This document shows positions 48,585 to 51,488 of a DNA stretch of 51,488 nucleotides, in pieces. The position numbers and the translations under genes were made by a program. This DNA comes from an uncultured Treponema sp. (GTDB taxonomy: Bacteria > Spirochaetota > Spirochaetia > Treponematales > Treponemataceae). The DNA lies in the NCBI GenBank assembly GCA_947166355.1, contig CAMVDX010000016.1:1-51488 (forward strand), written 5' to 3'. The number at the start of each line of letters is the position of its first letter. Within the stretch, counting starts at the first letter, position 1. Under the pieces are notes generated by a model. The model did not search any database and was not told where the DNA came from. It worked only from the letters and a program-made list of their open reading frames with translations.

Positions 48585-50416
48585 TGAAGTACGTTCCAAA
48601 AGAAGAAAGACAAAAAACAAAGCAGTCAATAAAGACAGTTTTTGCCAACAACTTTTTTATGCTCAAGCAGATTTTTTCGGCATCGCCATCCTTCGTTTTG
48701 TTCCAGGCGGCAGATGCAGTAAGAGGTCAGGTTTCCATTTTCTTTGAGCACACGGTTTTGATTGGCTATGTTCTGGAGGCTGCGGAATTCGGCTATCCTT
48801 TTAAAAAGGTTGCGGGAGTAATCCTTTTGCTTGCGGCTTTGATTACAATTGGAATGCTTTTTACGGTTTATCAGGGTGAATATGTAGGACCTAGAGAAAG
48901 GCCAAAGGTTCGCCAGAAAATCAAAATGAAGCTTTATGAAAAAGCAAGAGACATGGATCTTGAATGTTATGATGACCCGGAATTTTACAACAGCCAGGTT
49001 CTTGCCATTTCGGAAATTGATAATCAGATTGATAGAGTTATGAAGTTTGTAATTGACACGCTTAGCGGTCTTGCGGCCTTTGTAACAACTGCAATCTATT
49101 TTCTTTATAAAGATAAGACAGCAATTTTGTTTGCGCTTGGGGCTTTTGTTCTTTCCATGATTTTTGAGCAGCTTTACAACAAGCAGAATTATCTTGCCCG
49201 CGTTGAAGGTATTCCGTCTTCCAGAAAAAGAGATTACATAAAAAGAATCTATTATCTTAATGACTATGCCAAAGAAATAAGATTGAACCCGGGCGTATCG
49301 GATATTCTTTTTGATCGTTTTGAAGCGGCCAATGATGAAGTCTATGCTGTTGAAAAAAAATACGCCTTAAAAAAATGGTTCTTTGGTTTTATGCGCCGCT
49401 ATGTCTGCAACAGTTTTTTTGCGGATGTTTTATTCATAGGCTATCTTGTTTATCAGGCAGCGGTACTTCACAGCATTTCCTTTAGTACTGTGGCAATCCT
49501 TTACGGCTCCTTTGGGCGTCTTAAAAACAGCATGAGAGTCTTTTCGGAAACATATCCTTTTGCCTGCGAGACAAGCTTGTATGTAAATAAAATCAGAGAG
49601 TTTTTGAATTACGAACCAAAGATTGTTTCTAAAGAAAAGTTAGCACCAACTAACAAAGCAAAAGAAATTGAGCTTGATAAGGTGTCTTTTGCTTATGGAA
49701 AAAATACTGAAATGCTCATAAAGGATTTAAACCTTCATATAAAGCCTGGCGAAAAAATTGCCCTTGTTGGTTATAACGGTGCCGGAAAAACTACGCTGGT
49801 TAAACTTCTTATGAGACTTTACGATACAAAAGCCGGAGCCATTAAAGCCGACGGCCGGGACATCAAAGATTATGATGTTAAAAAATATCACGATACAATC
49901 GGCACGGTTTTTCAGGATTTTCAGATTTTTGCGGGAAGCGTAAAAGAAAATGTTCTTCTTGATGTTGCAGATGGAATTGATGATGAAGGCATCAAAAAGG
50001 CACTGACTCAAAGCGGCCTTATGGAACGCATCAATAGATTTGAGAAAGGCCTGGACACCGAGCTTACAACTGAGTTCTCACAGGAAGGTGTAAACCTTTC
50101 CGGTGGTGAAAGTCAAAAGCTTGCAATTTCCAGAGTCTTTTATAAAGATGACGGCCTTATGATTCTTGATGAACCTTCCAGCGCCCTCGACCCTATTGCT
50201 GAATATCAGCTGAATCATGCAATGCTCGAAGCAACGGGAGATAAAACAGTCATCTTTATTTCTCACAGACTTTCGACAACAAGAATTGCAGACCGAATCA
50301 TCATGCTTGAGAATGGAAAAATAGTTGAGCAGGGAAGTCACGAAGAACTGCTCGCCATGAAAGGAAAATACGCCCAGATGTGGAAGGTTCAGGCCGGGGC
50401 TTATATTACGGTGTAA
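48584..50416 (+). CDS. ABC transporter, fused membrane and ATPase domains, pair 2 subunit 2
   Basis: A 610-residue partner of the preceding gene, with six helices (~25-330) and an ATPase domain: GYNGAGKTT (~402), LSGGESQK (~507), ILDEPSSALDP and FISHRLST. Both subunits keep the catalytic Glu after Walker B, so both ATP sites may work. The overlap ATAATG with the upstream stop suggests coupling. Inside the linker before the ATPase domain, 49639-49654 reads GTTAGC-ACCA-ACTAAC, a one-mismatch operator-like dyad within coding sequence. Substrate unknown. Confidence 0.88.
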   Translation: MKYVPKEERQKTKQSIKTVFANNFFMLKQIFSASPSFVLFQAADAVRGQVSIFFEHTVLIGYVLEAAEFGYPFKKVAGVILLLAALITIGMLFTVYQGEYVGPRERPKVRQKIKMKLYEKARDMDLECYDDPEFYNSQVLAISEIDNQIDRVMKFVIDTLSGLAAFVTTAIYFLYKDKTAILFALGAFVLSMIFEQLYNKQNYLARVEGIPSSRKRDYIKRIYYLNDYAKEIRLNPGVSDILFDRFEAANDEVYAVEKKYALKKWFFGFMRRYVCNSFFADVLFIGYLVYQAAVLHSISFSTVAILYGSFGRLKNSMRVFSETYPFACETSLYVNKIREFLNYEPKIVSKEKLAPTNKAKEIELDKVSFAYGKNTEMLIKDLNLHIKPGEKIALVGYNGAGKTTLVKLLMRLYDTKAGAIKADGRDIKDYDVKKYHDTIGTVFQDFQIFAGSVKENVLLDVADGIDDEGIKKALTQSGLMERINRFEKGLDTELTTEFSQEGVNLSGGESQKLAISRVFYKDDGLMILDEPSSALDPIAEYQLNHAMLEATGDKTVIFISHRLSTTRIADRIIMLENGKIVEQGSHEELLAMKGKYAQMWKVQAGAYITV

Positions 50417-50434
50417 CATCAGGAGGTTCGGAAG

Positions 50435-51488
50435 ATGGTCATAATTATCACCGGTGCATCGCACACAGGAAAAACTTTGCTCTCACAGCGCATGCTCGAA
50501 AAATATAAGTTCCCATACCTTTCTATTGATCATCTTAAGATGGGGCTTATCAGAAGCGGGAATACAAAGCTTACTACCCAGGATGATGACCAGCTGACAA
50601 CTTACCTCTGGCCGATAGTCCGCGAGATGATTAAGACTGCCATCGAGAACAAGCAGAACCTTATTGTTGAAGGCTGCTATATTCCTTTTGACTGGCGCAA
50701 GGATTTTGATGAAGAATATCTGCGGGATATCAGTTTTATCTGCCTTGCCATGACGGACGCTTATATTGACGTGCACTTTGCTGAAATAAGAGGACACGCT
50801 TCGGATATTGAATCCAGACTTGATGACAGCGATTGCACGGTTGATTGGATGAAAGAAGAAAACCGTCGTGTCATCCAGGACTTTGAAGAAGCGGGCGAAA
50901 TAATTGACCTCATTGATTTAGACTATCAATCGGTAGTTGAAAAAGCCCTTCTTTTGATTCCGGACAAAATCAAAAAACTAATCGCAGGAAAAAAATACAC
51001 ATTTGACGACATGGGTAAGTCTGGCTCAAGCATTTTGATATTTGATGATTGCGTTTTAAAAATCCTGGACAGCCGCCTGCACAACGAAGAATCAAGCGTG
51101 GAAGTACTCAACTGGCTTAAGGGAAAGCTTCCCGTTCCTGAGGTTCTGGCTTTTGAAAAAAACGGGGATTATCAATATCTTTTGATGACAAGGATTCCTG
51201 GGGTTATGTCCTGCTCGGAATATTACATGGAACATCCGAGTGAGCTGCTTCCTTTGCTGGCTCAGGCTTTTAAAATGCTCTGGGCTATAGACATCTCCGG
51301 CTGCCCTAAAAGCCGGGACTTTGATGCCGAACTGCGTGCTGCAAGATACCGTGTAGAAAATGATCTTGTTGATATTGAAGACGCCGAGCCAGACACCTTT
51401 GGCGAAAACGGTTTTGAAAATCCTGCGGCTCTGCTCAAATGGCTGGAAGAAAACAAACCCAAATACGAGCCCGTCCTTTCCCACGGAG
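50435..51488 (+). CDS. P-loop kinase-like domain fused to aminoglycoside phosphotransferase-like domain (3' truncated)
   Basis: The open frame starts at ATG 50435 with AGGAGG upstream and runs off the window after 351 codons. Residues ~1-180 are a nucleotide kinase-like P-loop domain (IITGASHTGKTLLSQRML, then NLIVEGCYIPFDWR). Residues ~190 on resemble APH(3')-type kinases: SSILIFDDCVLKI with the ATP-binding Lys, WLKGKLPVPEVLAF, and YLLMTRIPGVM. The last visible codons read VLSHG, where the APH catalytic HGD begins. Such fusions are unusual. It could phosphorylate a small molecule exported by the adjacent ABC pair; that is inference. Confidence 0.8.
   Translation, partial: MVIIITGASHTGKTLLSQRMLEKYKFPYLSIDHLKMGLIRSGNTKLTTQDDDQLTTYLWPIVREMIKTAIENKQNLIVEGCYIPFDWRKDFDEEYLRDISFICLAMTDAYIDVHFAEIRGHASDIESRLDDSDCTVDWMKEENRRVIQDFEEAGEIIDLIDLDYQSVVEKALLLIPDKIKKLIAGKKYTFDDMGKSGSSILIFDDCVLKILDSRLHNEESSVEVLNWLKGKLPVPEVLAFEKNGDYQYLLMTRIPGVMSCSEYYMEHPSELLPLLAQAFKMLWAIDISGCPKSRDFDAELRAARYRVENDLVDIEDAEPDTFGENGFENPAALLKWLEENKPKYEPVLSHG

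Overview
The window looks like a chromosomal stretch of a host-associated spirochaete of the Treponema type. This is an inference from gene content, an A+T-rich composition, the repeat families and the gpm/metal-transport linkage (in T. pallidum gpm closes the TroR-controlled tro operon); no rRNA or other taxonomic marker is present. No tRNA, rRNA, CRISPR array, phage or intact IS was recognised.

Layout. 1-4.8 kb: end of a MATE exporter, a GNAT-like gene, then a decayed zone with two NifX-like remnants, two copies of a C-terminal fragment and a metallo-beta-lactamase gene cut in two by an A+T-rich VOC cassette. 4.8-8.4 kb: TetR regulator, P1B metal ATPase, acyl-ACP thioesterase. 8.4-18.9 kb: ABC pair plus AraC regulator, gpmA, flavodoxin, DUF3793, enolase, HEAT protein, PadR and CPBP proteins, HXXEE protein. 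19.5-24.8 kb: C39-like lipoprotein and methyltransferase, a four-gene plus-strand operon (MBL, methyltransferase, Asp/Glu racemase, ProC-like reductase), and mntP behind a yybP-ykoY Mn riboswitch. 24.8-35 kb: MATE exporter, a hairpin array, FeoA-FeoB-FeoC-like-HMA operon, and a second AraC-ABC-ABC module. 35-37.5 kb: NusG_II, Gx transporter and ApbE, resembling part of a flavin electron-export locus. 37.6-42.1 kb: diguanylate cyclase, DAHP synthase and prephenate dehydratase behind a Phe-rich attenuator leader. 42.4-51.5 kb: serine hydrolase, DUF4143 ATPase, LCM-type methyltransferase, broken GNAT, MBL hydrolase, ABC pair, and a P-loop/APH fusion running off the end.

The unifying signal is a 16-bp palindrome, GTTAGT-N4-ACTAAC. 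It occurs eight times perfectly and twice with one change, always between genes, in front of feoAB, flavodoxin, gpmA, enolase, an ABC gene, an AraC gene, a MATE exporter and an HXXEE protein. The target set (Fe(II) uptake, flavodoxin, YbtPQ-like transporters) points to an iron- or metal-limitation regulon whose regulator is not in the window; a DtxR/TroR-type repressor is my best guess.

Other structure worth attention: a textbook-like phenylalanine attenuator before pheA, four successive hairpins with TACCTACAAAA-type arms, and palindromic intergenic repeats that have entered reading frames and are translated inside an ABC transporter, its paralogue and a HEAT protein.
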